This document shows, piece after piece, positions 45,535-52,454 of a stretch of 52,914 nt of DNA. The stretch lies in contig DAOOJE010000028.1 in NCBI GenBank assembly GCA_035384965.1, forward strand, positions 1 through 52,914, read 5' to 3'. Position numbers and translations under genes: made by a program. Origin of the DNA: JAAYVZ01 sp035384965 (lineage in GTDB: Bacteria; Acidobacteriota; Thermoanaerobaculia; Thermoanaerobaculales; Thermoanaerobaculaceae). The notes below the pieces were generated by a model. It did not search any database and was not told where the DNA came from. It saw only the letters and a list, made by a program, of their open reading frames with translations. Positions within the stretch are counted from its first letter, which is position 1. Every line of letters begins with the position of its first letter.

Positions 45535-45622
45535 GGAGGGGTGGCCGAGTGGCTTAAGGCAGCGGTCTTGAAAACCGCCGTTCCGCAAGGAACCAGGAGT
45601 TCGAATCTCCTCCCCTCCGCCA
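45535..45622 (+). tRNA. tRNA-Ser (anticodon UGA)
   Basis: The acceptor stem GGAGGGG pairs with CCCCTCC. The anticodon stem GCGGT/ACCGC holds loop CTTGAAA with anticodon TGA. A long variable arm (GTTCC GCAA GGAAC) is typical of class II tRNA-Ser, and the T arm has GTTCGAATC. Discriminator G and CCA are encoded. It marks the edge of an accessory region and may have served as an integration site, but no repeated tRNA end was found inside the window. Confidence 0.95.
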
Positions 45623-45731
45623 CCCTCGTGCCAGCCGCCGCACCCCCGGTATCCCGGTCCCGCAGCCCCGCACGGGCGAGCCGAGGCCGTCGCCCTCCCG
45701 GCGCCCCGCGCAGGCCCGGCGCCGCGCAGGG

Positions 45732-46403
45732 TCATGACGGCCGGTGCCCGCCGGCCGCGACGTGATCGAAGTCCTCGCGGCGCAGGACGAGGTCGTACGG
45801 CTTGCGGCAGACGAACCGGCCGGTGGTGAGGTTCATGACCGCCACCGATCGGCGGCCCACCAGCACCTTCGCCACCGGCCCGTGGTCGTACTGGATGACC
45901 AGCACCTGCGCCGCCGGCCGCCACACTTTCCGCATGAGCCCCGACACCCGCAGCGCGTGGTACGGGCGCCGCGCCAGCCTGCCGAGCACGCGGCGGAGCA
46001 GCCCCCGCAGCCGCTGCATCCTGGCTTTCCACAGCCCCCTCGCGCCGCCGGCCACGGCGATCACCCGCCGACCCCGCCGCGCGTGCGTGACCACCCCGAC
46101 GAGGTCCTCCGCCGTCACCGGGTCGGGGTCCACGAAGCTGTTGCAGTCTCCCCGCGTGATCAACCCTTCCGGCACCAGCCGCACCACCCGGTGCACGACA
46201 TCGCGACACTCCGCGCCCGCCTGCCGGCCCGCGAACACCACCACATCGCCGCACCGCACCGCCGCCACACCGACCGCCGCGATCACGAGCCCGTCCCCCG
46301 GCTGGAACGTCCCCCGCATGCTCCGCCCGCGGTACAGACGCTCTCCCGCCCCCGGATCCACCGCTTGCAGATCGAAGCCCGAGTCATGCGGCATAGCGGT
46401 CAC
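45732..46403 (-). CDS. Soluble S26 (SipW/ER-type) signal-peptidase-like protein
   Basis: This 223-residue S24/S26-fold serine peptidase homologue has the catalytic-serine box GRSMRGTFQPGD with S28, H71 in VVHRVV in place of the bacterial lysine, and D86 in ITRGDCNS. This Ser-His-Asp set is that of SipW and eukaryotic-type signal peptidases. No transmembrane helix is present, so it is probably cytoplasmic. The C-terminal half (about 115-223, basic, with YDHGPVAKVLVGRRSV) is not recognised. Stand-alone S26 proteins of this kind occur with PqqD-like and HPr-kinase-like genes in peptide-modification clusters. Here that cluster lies 3 kb upstream on the same strand, separated by mobile debris. GTG is 5 nt after a TATGAT box. 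Confidence 0.7.
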   Translation of the reverse strand: MTAMPHDSGFDLQAVDPGAGERLYRGRSMRGTFQPGDGLVIAAVGVAAVRCGDVVVFAGRQAGAECRDVVHRVVRLVPEGLITRGDCNSFVDPDPVTAEDLVGVVTHARRGRRVIAVAGGARGLWKARMQRLRGLLRRVLGRLARRPYHALRVSGLMRKVWRPAAQVLVIQYDHGPVAKVLVGRRSVAVMNLTTGRFVCRKPYDLVLRREDFDHVAAGGHRPS

Positions 46404-46408
46404 GAGCG

Positions 46409-46414
46409 ATCATA
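46409..46414 (-). promoter_or_regulatory. -10 box giving a likely leaderless S26-peptidase transcript
   Basis: TATGAT on the minus strand (46414 down to 46409) is followed by 5 nt and the GTG start. No ribosome binding site is visible. Confidence 0.35.
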
Positions 46415-46591
46415 CAGCGTCCCGCCGAATCAGGGTTGCAGGCCTGCACCGGTCATGTGGCCGGACGACCGCCGGAGCTGCGGCACCCAGGTGTCGGCAA
46501 CCACCTCTCGGATCCATCGACGACGCTCTGCCCGTGCCAGGCGACATCCTCGTGCCGAAACCAAGCCGGTTTCACCTTGAGGCGTCGCACC

Positions 46592-47109
46592 GTCAACGTC
46601 TGGATCGAACGGGAACTGCCCTCCGAGCTGCACACCGTCGCCCGGGCCTTCCCCGGTGAAGGTGCCGATCGGCCCGAGGCAGGCCGGCACGATCTCTCTC
46701 CTCGAGCCAGGTGTGCCTGCTCGAGCCGCATCAGCGCTCACTCGCAAACGACTCTCCGGACACCCGAGCTCTGCCTCGCGGACAGCTCCCTGGCTGCCTT
46801 CCTCATCGGTTTCGACTCGGCCGACGCCACGTGGAAGAAGCGCCCCCATGCCGGCTTGGTATGGGAGAACCCTCCCGGGCGAGTGGGTGCGCTGGAGGCG
46901 GTGGCACGCGCCGGCGGCCGACCTCGGGTACTGGAGAGCTCAAACCGGCCCCGAAGTCGACCTCGTCGTCGACCACGACCGCCGCTACACATCGGTCGAG
47001 TGCACGCCCACCCAGCGCCCTGTGCCAGGCGACACTCGCGGCATCGAGCGCTTTCGCGCCATCCACCCGGGCGACCTCGCAGGCTGCCCTTTCCCTGGAT
47101 CGTCTCGGG
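46592..47109 (+). pseudogene. Decayed AAA/DUF4143-type ATPase gene
   Basis: Pieces of a DUF4143-type AAA ATPase occur in order but in two alternating frames. The N-terminal WIERELPSELHTVARAFP is followed by a ruined P-loop (GPRQAGTISLL, where GPRQAGKTTL is expected), then RTPELCLADSSLAAFLIGFD, then YWRAQTGPEVDLVVDHDRRY with TSVECTP, the C-terminal nuclease-like strand. The total is about 520 nt against about 1200 for an intact gene, so internal deletions are implied. Such ATPases are common in mobile or defence-like regions. Confidence 0.6.
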
Positions 47110-47115
47110 TAGGAT
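47110..47115 (+). promoter_or_regulatory. -10 box giving a likely leaderless methyltransferase transcript
   Basis: TAGGAT at 47110-47115 ends 7 nt before the ATG at 47123, at the end of the decayed ATPase gene. Confidence 0.35.
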
Positions 47116-47122
47116 ATCGGTC

Positions 47123-47842
47123 ATGCTCGGCCCCCGACGCGAGTCAGGTCGTCCGCCGGCCAGGCTCGACCAGATGATCTCCTGGTACGCCTCGCCCGGC
47201 GTCATCCCGGGCATGCTGGCCAACGCGGCCAGGCAAGAAGCCAAAGATCGCCTGTTCCTCCGGCGGATCCGCCGCTTCCTTCGACCCGGCACCGTCCTCG
47301 AGCTGGGCGCAGGTGTGGGCCAGCTCTCCTCCCTCCTCGCTTCGATCGGTTTCGACGTCACCGCTTCCGACATCCACCCCCACCTCGTGGCGTTCATGCG
47401 CTCGCGCGGCCTCGAGGCGGAGGTCGTCGACGCGCGCTGGATCGAGCGGACTTTGCGAGGACCCTTCGACAACGTCCTGACCTGTGGCCTCCACACCTTG
47501 CTGACCAAGGACCTCGAGGGCGCCGAGGACACCTACAGATCGGTCTTTGACGTCCTGCGCCCCGGGGGCCGCTTCGTCATCGTCCTGGGCAACGGTCGGC
47601 CCGTCCCCCACTGGTGCACGCTCGACGACCACCTTCCACTCATTGCGAAGATCGGCTTCCAGATCGTGACCCGATTCCGCGAGCAGGTCCTCCCCAGCGT
47701 CTGGTACGGACGCCTTCCGTGGCTCCTCCTCTGGGCTGCCGAAGCAACACTCGGCCGATTGCTTGGTGTGAGGAACAACGTGGTCCTCGAACGCCCTCCG
47801 GAAGAGGCTGGCCAACGCCGGCTCGGAACGGGTCGGGGATGA
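47123..47842 (+). CDS. Class I SAM-dependent methyltransferase
   Basis: This 239-residue protein has the Rossmann-type methyltransferase core: motif I VLELGAGVGQLSSLLAS (about residues 56-72), an acidic residue ending β2 in TASDIHPH, a β4 region FDNVLTCGLHTLL, and post-motif DVLRPGGRFVIVLGNG. The C-terminal part is hydrophobic (WLLLWAAEATLGRLLG), as in methyltransferases acting on lipids or quinones. It sits on the plus strand inside the accessory region, between remnants of mobile genes. It could be cargo or part of the peptide system, but its opposite strand argues against an operon. The substrate is unknown. Confidence 0.75.
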   Translation: MLGPRRESGRPPARLDQMISWYASPGVIPGMLANAARQEAKDRLFLRRIRRFLRPGTVLELGAGVGQLSSLLASIGFDVTASDIHPHLVAFMRSRGLEAEVVDARWIERTLRGPFDNVLTCGLHTLLTKDLEGAEDTYRSVFDVLRPGGRFVIVLGNGRPVPHWCTLDDHLPLIAKIGFQIVTRFREQVLPSVWYGRLPWLLLWAAEATLGRLLGVRNNVVLERPPEEAGQRRLGTGRG

Positions 47843-48247
47843 TGCTGTCACCACCGCGAGACGATCCCGTGAATTCAGTGGAGTCACGAGCGCAGGCTGG
47901 GTTCCCATAACCCAACCGAACTGACTGAATCACGTCTTCGAGCCCGCTGCGTCGAGGCTGGATGCGATTGCCAGAGCCTCGGCCCACAGGCGCAGCCTCG
48001 TGACCGCCGAAACCCGCCTGCTCGCGTACGCCGCTGCCGGCCGCCTCACGGCGATGCACACCGACGGTGCTGGCGCTGGATCCGGGGAGCCTCCGGGTTC
48101 GAAGAACAGAGCCAAGAAGACACTGAAGCCGCAGGCCCACTGTCCGCGCGGATTGGCGGGTCAACCGGTCAATCGTAACCACTTGCCGCGCCCTGTCGTG
48201 ACGGAACCGGTCTCGTGGTCCAGGTCTCGTTGCGGGAGGAGACGACC
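47843..48247. other. Intergenic region without a supported gene
   Basis: These 405 bp lie between the methyltransferase gene and the IS66 remnant. A 61-codon minus-strand frame (47930-48115) has a membrane-like start but no ribosome binding site and no known family. I see no RNA, terminator or clear IS end. Confidence 0.45.
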
Positions 48248-48490
48248 ATGGCCCCGCGAATCGAGGCACTTTGGCGCGCCATCGCCGCAGGGCGGTCGAG
48301 CAAGGTCGACCGGCGGTTCCGCCCAAACCAGACCTTGCGCTCTCGGCTTGTGGCCACCCTCGAGGACGAACGCGCCCAAGGGCGAGACCTCGGGCAGATC
48401 GCCGTCGCCCTCGGCCTGCAGATCAGCGTCCTGCGTCGCTGGCGCCGACGGCGAGCGAGAGCACGGCCGCTACGAGCTTCCGACACGTGA
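48248..48490 (+). CDS. IS66 TnpA-like small protein
   Basis: This 80-residue basic protein has helix-turn-helix character (RSRLVATLEDERAQGRDLGQ, then IAVALGLQISVLRRWRRRR), matching the accessory ORF1/TnpA of IS66 elements, which is needed for transposition but is not the catalytic transposase. The ATG follows GGGAGGAG. It is intact, but the element is not. Its stop overlaps the start of the TnpC fragment by a GTGA. Confidence 0.6.
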   Translation: MAPRIEALWRAIAAGRSSKVDRRFRPNQTLRSRLVATLEDERAQGRDLGQIAVALGLQISVLRRWRRRRARARPLRASDT

Positions 48491-49085
48491 CCCGGCGCGC
48501 GCCTGGCTGGCCCGGCACCTCCGGCCTCGTCCTCGTGTCCTCCGGCGGCGTGCAGCGGGAGCTGGAGATGCTCATGAAGCCGCTGGACCGCCGGGAGCAG
48601 GCGCTGTTCGGCCGCACCTCCGAGAAGCGTCGGGTGGTCACGCCGGAGTCGGCGCCTGCCACACCGCCGGCGAGTCTCCCGCGGCACTGGCATGGCCCGA
48701 CGCGGCAGCCGCGATTGCCCGACATCGAGACCTGGGTCGAGCTCCCCAAGGTCGAGCGAGGCTGCCCGCCCTGTGGCGGCCAGCTGTGACGACTCGCGGT
48801 GGCGGTTGCTGGCTGACCCGCAGATTCCGATCGACAACGACGTCACGGAACAAGAACTGCGTTCTCCGGTGGTTGGACGCAAGAACCACGACGGCTCGCA
48901 CTCGGTGCGCGGCACCGAAGTGGCGGCGCTGTTCTACACTCTCACCGAGCCGGCGACGCGGGGTCGACCCGCCGGCTTACCTGCGGCAGGCGACGCGGGC
49001 CCTGCTGTGGGCGCCCGGGACACCGACGCTGCCCAGCGATCCGCTGGTCTGGGCCAACGCGGCGCCACCTGGCCTCCAGGCTTTT
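48487..49085 (+). pseudogene. IS66 TnpC transposase, deleted and frameshifted
   Basis: The first part (to the TGA at 48789) keeps ELEMLMKPLDRREQALFGRT, SEKRR, then LPDIETWVELPKVERGCPPC, the zinc-ribbon region of IS66 transposases. The catalytic core is missing. The next frame resumes with IPIDNDVTEQELRSPVVGRK and GTEVAALFYTL (the C-terminal IPIDNN...E...GRKN region with the last catalytic glutamate), then a third frame gives RRGVDPPAYLRQATRALL. It cannot produce an active enzyme. Confidence 0.65.
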
Positions 49086-49143
49086 TGGCAGCACACGAAT
49101 CGCGAACAACACCCTCACCCTCACGACGGGGCGCAGCGAGTGG

Positions 49144-49233
49144 TCATGCTTGTTGCGACCACCCGTCCCTCATCCGTGCCTCCCCCCGCAACACGTCCAT
49201 AACCACCAATTCCCTCTCCCGGAGCTTGGCCAT
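49144..49233 (-). CDS. Short truncated ORF downstream of the HPr-kinase-like gene
   Basis: A 29-residue frame (begins MAKLRERELVVMDVLRGEAR) has a GGAGGGAG site 6 nt before the ATG and begins 17 nt after the stop of the HPr-kinase-like gene. It stops where the IS66 debris begins. It may be the first codons of a further gene in the peptide operon that was cut off by the insertion. No family can be named from so short a piece. Confidence 0.3.
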   Translation of the reverse strand: MAKLRERELVVMDVLRGEARMRDGWSQQA

Positions 49234-49250
49234 CGATCTCCCTCCGCCTC

Positions 49251-50357
49251 TCAGGCGTCTTCTCGAGGCGTATCGACCAGCCCCTGCAGTGCGGGAATCT
49301 CGATGTCCCCTTCATCACCGTGTGGCCTGGTTTTCTCCTGCTCCAGACACCCGTGAACCAGTTCCCAATTCGAGAATCCCTTCGTTACCTTGAACTCAAA
49401 AACCGGCACACCATGGATCGCACCGACCAGCACCTCGAACGCCTCCCTCCGCACCGGACTGGGACAAGCCACCCAACTCGCGTGGAGACCATCGGTAAGG
49501 GATGACATCGCTCGCTTGAGAGTGATAGGCCTGATCTCGACGCGATCCGCTTTCCGCAGGAGAAACACTGCCCCAAGTCTAGCAGAAGAGGGACCGCTTG
49601 TGATGGTTCCGAAAGGTGTCGAGTACACCTCTCCCCACTGCCCGTCGGCGCGAAGCACAACGTGGTCATCGCTCAGTACTTGTGCGCTCGCCAGGCCGCG
49701 AACGAGTGTCGTCTTGCCCCCACCATCGGGTGCCACGAACAACGCCGCACGCTCGCCAAGCACGACAGCAGCAGCATGCAGAAGAACACCGCCAAAGAGT
49801 GGAAAGAACCTCCCGACAAGGTTACGGAAGCCGGCCTGGAAGCGAGCCCCGGTGATTCCGTCTCGTCTCGATTCAGGATAGAAGACCTGCGCCCACCGCT
49901 CCTCGAAGTTGCAGATCACGGCACGGTCCCAGGCAAACTCAATATCGCACGAATCAGGACACGGCGTACACCGCCTCAGGGCGTCAAGGATCTCCGGGTG
50001 CCGCGCCACAGGATGGCGCAGCCAACGCTCTCTCCAGCCACCCACCCTTGCCAGTTGAGCCAACTCCACGCCCGACAGGGCCACACCTTCACAACCTTCC
50101 CCCGGGACCTCCCTCAGAAGCACTCTCAGCGATGGAGCAGCCAAAGGACAACCGGCGCGCGCCGGCGACCTGAAGCCACAGTTGAGCAGGAAGGGCACCT
50201 GACAATCCGCGTCGACTTCGACGACAACACCACCAATCAACAGCCTAGCAAACACTCTGAAAGCCCTACCTGTCGGGTCGGACGCGCTGCTGCCTGCAGG
50301 ATGCCACTTCGTATCTCTGGGGGGCCGGGTGGAAACTGTTTTCGCAGAGCTTCTCAA
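49251..50357 (-). CDS. HPr-kinase-like protein of the peptide cluster
   Basis: This 368-residue protein is related to the C-terminal kinase domain of HPr kinase/phosphorylase. It has the P-loop APDGGGKTTL (about residues 209-218), LLHAAAVVLG before it, and LSDDHVVLR (about 228-236), which corresponds to the conserved acidic region of HprK. The N-terminal 150 residues are not recognised. HprK-like kinases of this type recur in lasso-peptide and other PqqD-containing clusters, where some phosphorylate the peptide. TTG at 50357 overlaps the stop of a short upstream frame (TTGA); GTG at 50255 is an alternative. GC content is visibly lower than in the maturase gene. Confidence 0.75.
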   Translation of the reverse strand: MRSSAKTVSTRPPRDTKWHPAGSSASDPTGRAFRVFARLLIGGVVVEVDADCQVPFLLNCGFRSPARAGCPLAAPSLRVLLREVPGEGCEGVALSGVELAQLARVGGWRERWLRHPVARHPEILDALRRCTPCPDSCDIEFAWDRAVICNFEERWAQVFYPESRRDGITGARFQAGFRNLVGRFFPLFGGVLLHAAAVVLGERAALFVAPDGGGKTTLVRGLASAQVLSDDHVVLRADGQWGEVYSTPFGTITSGPSSARLGAVFLLRKADRVEIRPITLKRAMSSLTDGLHASWVACPSPVRREAFEVLVGAIHGVPVFEFKVTKGFSNWELVHGCLEQEKTRPHGDEGDIEIPALQGLVDTPREDA

Positions 50358-50524
50358 CGAGTGTCACCACTGCAGAGAAGAGACTCATGAGCCACTTCCA
50401 CCACCGTGAGGATCGAGAACAAGACTATCCGGCCGGGAACCTGGTCCGAAGCACTCCACAAAACGGCCAGCCACGACTTCTCGAACTGTCGGGAACGCAA
50501 GACTCGCCAGGTGGGACCTCGCAC
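50354..50524 (-). CDS. Short ORF between precursor and HPr-kinase-like gene
   Basis: This frame of about 56 residues has a stop that overlaps the TTG of the kinase gene (TTGA), as in coupled genes. A GGAGG site sits directly after the precursor stop (50548-50552), but the codon at proper distance is ATC, so the GTG at 50524 is only a guess. The segment VPGRIVLFSILTVVEVAHES weakly recalls the C-terminal part of lasso B2 proteins, but the expected cysteine is missing. It may be a remnant. Confidence 0.25.
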   Translation of the reverse strand: MRGPTWRVLRSRQFEKSWLAVLWSASDQVPGRIVLFSILTVVEVAHESLLCSGDTR

Positions 50525-50553
50525 CAGACAGCACGCAGTGATCGCGACCTCCG

Positions 50554-50895
50554 CTAGAACTGCTGACCCTGGCCCGAAATACAAATGGTGGCAGCATTCC
50601 CGCCAGCGTCGCAGGCCGCAACGGTATGGAACATACCCTGCGAACAATTGGACGTATCCGGAAGACTGCCTCCGCCACAGGCACCAACGAATTTCGTTCC
50701 AGTCACGCAGTTGTAGTACGGCCGCTCACCGAAGGTGCATTGCCCCAGCAGCGAGTCTCCCTTACCGCCATCGCCATCCTCAGAAACAGGGGGAGCACCC
50801 GGGAACACCGGCGGGCCATCCCACTGTCCAGACGCCAACATCGAGCGGTAGCCTCCCAGATCGCGGGCTTGTGGTTTGGTGTATCGTGGCTTCAT
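50554..50895 (-). CDS. RiPP precursor peptide with six CxxG units
   Basis: This 113-residue protein is encoded 10 nt after the radical SAM gene, with GAGGAGG 5 nt before the ATG. The N-terminal leader has Y5-x2-P8-x5-G14 (YTKPQARDLG), the spacing of the lasso-leader motif read by PqqD-like proteins, with Ala where Leu is usual. A Pro/Gly/Asp-rich linker covers residues 25-48. The core (52-113) holds six cysteines at 53, 63, 73, 84, 95 and 105. Each is followed by two residues and then Gly (CTFG, CVTG, CGGG, CSQG, CDAG, CISG), so the spacing is 10-11 residues. It is the likely substrate of the adjacent maturase. No known RiPP class matches this pattern as far as I can tell. Confidence 0.78.
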   Translation of the reverse strand: MKPRYTKPQARDLGGYRSMLASGQWDGPPVFPGAPPVSEDGDGGKGDSLLGQCTFGERPYYNCVTGTKFVGACGGGSLPDTSNCSQGMFHTVAACDAGGNAATICISGQGQQF

Positions 50896-50905
50896 TGCTG
50901 CCTCC

Positions 50906-52111
50906 TCACCCGTCTGGGCCCGGGCCGCCGGGCTCGAGCTCCGCTCCCAGATTCCTGACACTCACAATACTATCGGAACCCGATTCGTGCAACCTGTCAA
51001 CCCCTGTCCGATCTTCGGGTCGCAGCCGACTGTGCGGGAACACACCGGCGGCTTCCGCCCGCTCACAAAACCAGTAGGCTGCCCTGAGCGACCGACTCTC
51101 ATGGTAGTTCTGCGCCACGCAACTGCCCAGACAGCTCTCGCGCATGAGGCAGCGGGCGCAGATCCCTTCGAGCCGGCCGGGGACCGTCTTGCGCAGGTCA
51201 ACGAGCATTGGATGACTCGCCCAGACCTCCGCCAGGCTGTCCACGCCGAGCTGGCCGTAGCACAGTTCGGGGATCATCTCGCCGATGCCGCACATCGCGA
51301 GCTGGCCGGCGGGAAGCACACCCAGAATCGTGTGGATGCCGCACACGCCCAGACTGTCGTTGGCCAGCCGTTTGAGCGAGAAGAACGCCATCGGCCAGGA
51401 GTAGTGCAGGCCGATCGAGCAGCGCGCCTGGAGGTCGCGCTCGACCCAGCGGCCCAGCTCGACGAGCCGCTCGATCGGCAGCGCCTGCCCGGCGTCGCTG
51501 AGCTGCTCGCCGCGTCCGCACGGCTGCACGAGGTTGAACTTGACCGACCCGGCCCCGAGGCTTTCCGCCATGCGCACGAGCGGCTCGATGTCGTTCACGT
51601 TGCCGGCGTGCAGGCTCATGATGACCTGCGGGCGGTACCCCGCCGCGACCAGCGCCTTGACGCCGTCCACCGCGCGCTCGAAGCTGCCGGTCACGCCGCG
51701 GAACGGGTCGTGGATCTCGGCGCGGGAGCCGTCGATGCTCACGGAGATGAAGTTGAGGGTGCTGCGCTCGCGGAGCGCCTGTGCCAGCTCCGGCGTCACG
51801 AGCGTGCCGTTGGTCTCGATTGTGAGGCCGATCTTCCGGTTCTTGAGCAGGTCGACGAGCCGCAGAATCTCGGGGTGCAGGAACGGCTCGCCGCCCGTGA
51901 GCTTGACGCTCTGCAGGCCGAGCGGGATCGCCTCATCGAGGACACGCTCGAACAGCTCGACCGGCAGGTGCCCGCCGGTGCCGCCGTCGGGGTGAAACGT
52001 GGGCGTGAGCCAGCAGTGCCGGCAGGCGAGGTTGCAGCCGCCCGTAAGGTAGACGTAAAGCGTGCGCAGCGGCGGCACGCCCGGCGGCAATGTTGTGCGG
52101 TCACTCGCCAT
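50906..52111 (-). CDS. Radical SAM/SPASM peptide maturase
   Basis: This 401-residue radical SAM enzyme has cluster ligands C26, C30 and C33 (GGCNLACRHCWL) and KLTGGEPFLHP as the SAM-binding GGEP. The C-terminal SPASM domain is complete: C-x11-G-x4-C from VCGIHTILG to GQLAMCG, then C-x2-C-x5-C-x3-C in ICARCLMRESCLGSC, and a final cysteine in YWFCER. SPASM enzymes of this design (AnSME, PqqE, sactionine and ranthipeptide synthases) modify peptides. It overlaps the second PqqD-like gene by 11 nt and is followed at once by the precursor gene. Thioether formation at the precursor cysteines is likely but unproven. Confidence 0.88.
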   Translation of the reverse strand: MASDRTTLPPGVPPLRTLYVYLTGGCNLACRHCWLTPTFHPDGGTGGHLPVELFERVLDEAIPLGLQSVKLTGGEPFLHPEILRLVDLLKNRKIGLTIETNGTLVTPELAQALRERSTLNFISVSIDGSRAEIHDPFRGVTGSFERAVDGVKALVAAGYRPQVIMSLHAGNVNDIEPLVRMAESLGAGSVKFNLVQPCGRGEQLSDAGQALPIERLVELGRWVERDLQARCSIGLHYSWPMAFFSLKRLANDSLGVCGIHTILGVLPAGQLAMCGIGEMIPELCYGQLGVDSLAEVWASHPMLVDLRKTVPGRLEGICARCLMRESCLGSCVAQNYHESRSLRAAYWFCERAEAAGVFPHSRLRPEDRTGVDRLHESGSDSIVSVRNLGAELEPGGPGPDG

Positions 52112-52454
52112 CGGGCACCACCTCGTCGACCACCCGCGAGGCGAGCAACGACTCGTAGAGCTCGATCACGTCGCTCTCCACGTCGCCGTCTGCCCCTTCG
52201 AAGTGCGAGCGCACGAGGCCGGCGATCGCGCCCACCGAACGCGTGCCGTCGGTCTGCTCCACGATGAACAGCGCCACGGGGTCGAGCTCCACGAACTGCC
52301 GGTCGGACAGCCGCAGCACCAGGCCGCCATCGTCGAACCCCTCCACCGCCACGTCGTCGCGAACGCGAAACGTGCGGCGTGCACGGGACGGTTCGTCTGA
52401 CACGGACACAGGAGCATGGGAACCATCCGGCCCCGTCTGCCTGCAGCCGTCCAT
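52101..52454 (-). CDS. PqqD-like RiPP recognition protein 2
   Basis: This 117-residue protein has a winged-helix PqqD/RRE fold from about residue 27: TFRVRDDVAVEGFDDGGL, VLRLSDRQFVELDPVALFIV, then VGAIAGLVRSHFEG. PqqD-like domains bind the leader of a precursor peptide and present it to the maturase. The start ATG shares one base with the stop of the first PqqD-like gene (TGATG), and the radical SAM gene overlaps its end. The first 25 residues are poorly conserved, so a later start is possible. Confidence 0.75.
   Translation of the reverse strand: MDGCRQTGPDGSHAPVSVSDEPSRARRTFRVRDDVAVEGFDDGGLVLRLSDRQFVELDPVALFIVEQTDGTRSVGAIAGLVRSHFEGADGDVESDVIELYESLLASRVVDEVVPDGE

Larger units (their letters stand above)
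48248..49085 (+). mobile_element. IS66-family insertion sequence remnant
   Basis: Parts of an IS66-type element lie in order: a TnpA-like helix-turn-helix protein, an N-terminal piece of the TnpC transposase, and its C-terminal end after a large deletion and a frameshift. The terminal inverted repeats were not found. The left edge of the element abuts the unexplained 405 bp, and the right edge abuts the truncated end of the peptide operon near 49144. Confidence 0.65.

Noticed and set aside
45535..45622. attL/attR pair at tRNA-Ser
   Set aside because: No second copy of the tRNA 3' end was found inside the window and no integrase gene is visible.
47930..48115. 61-codon minus-strand gene
   Set aside because: No ribosome binding site, no recognised family and no operon context.
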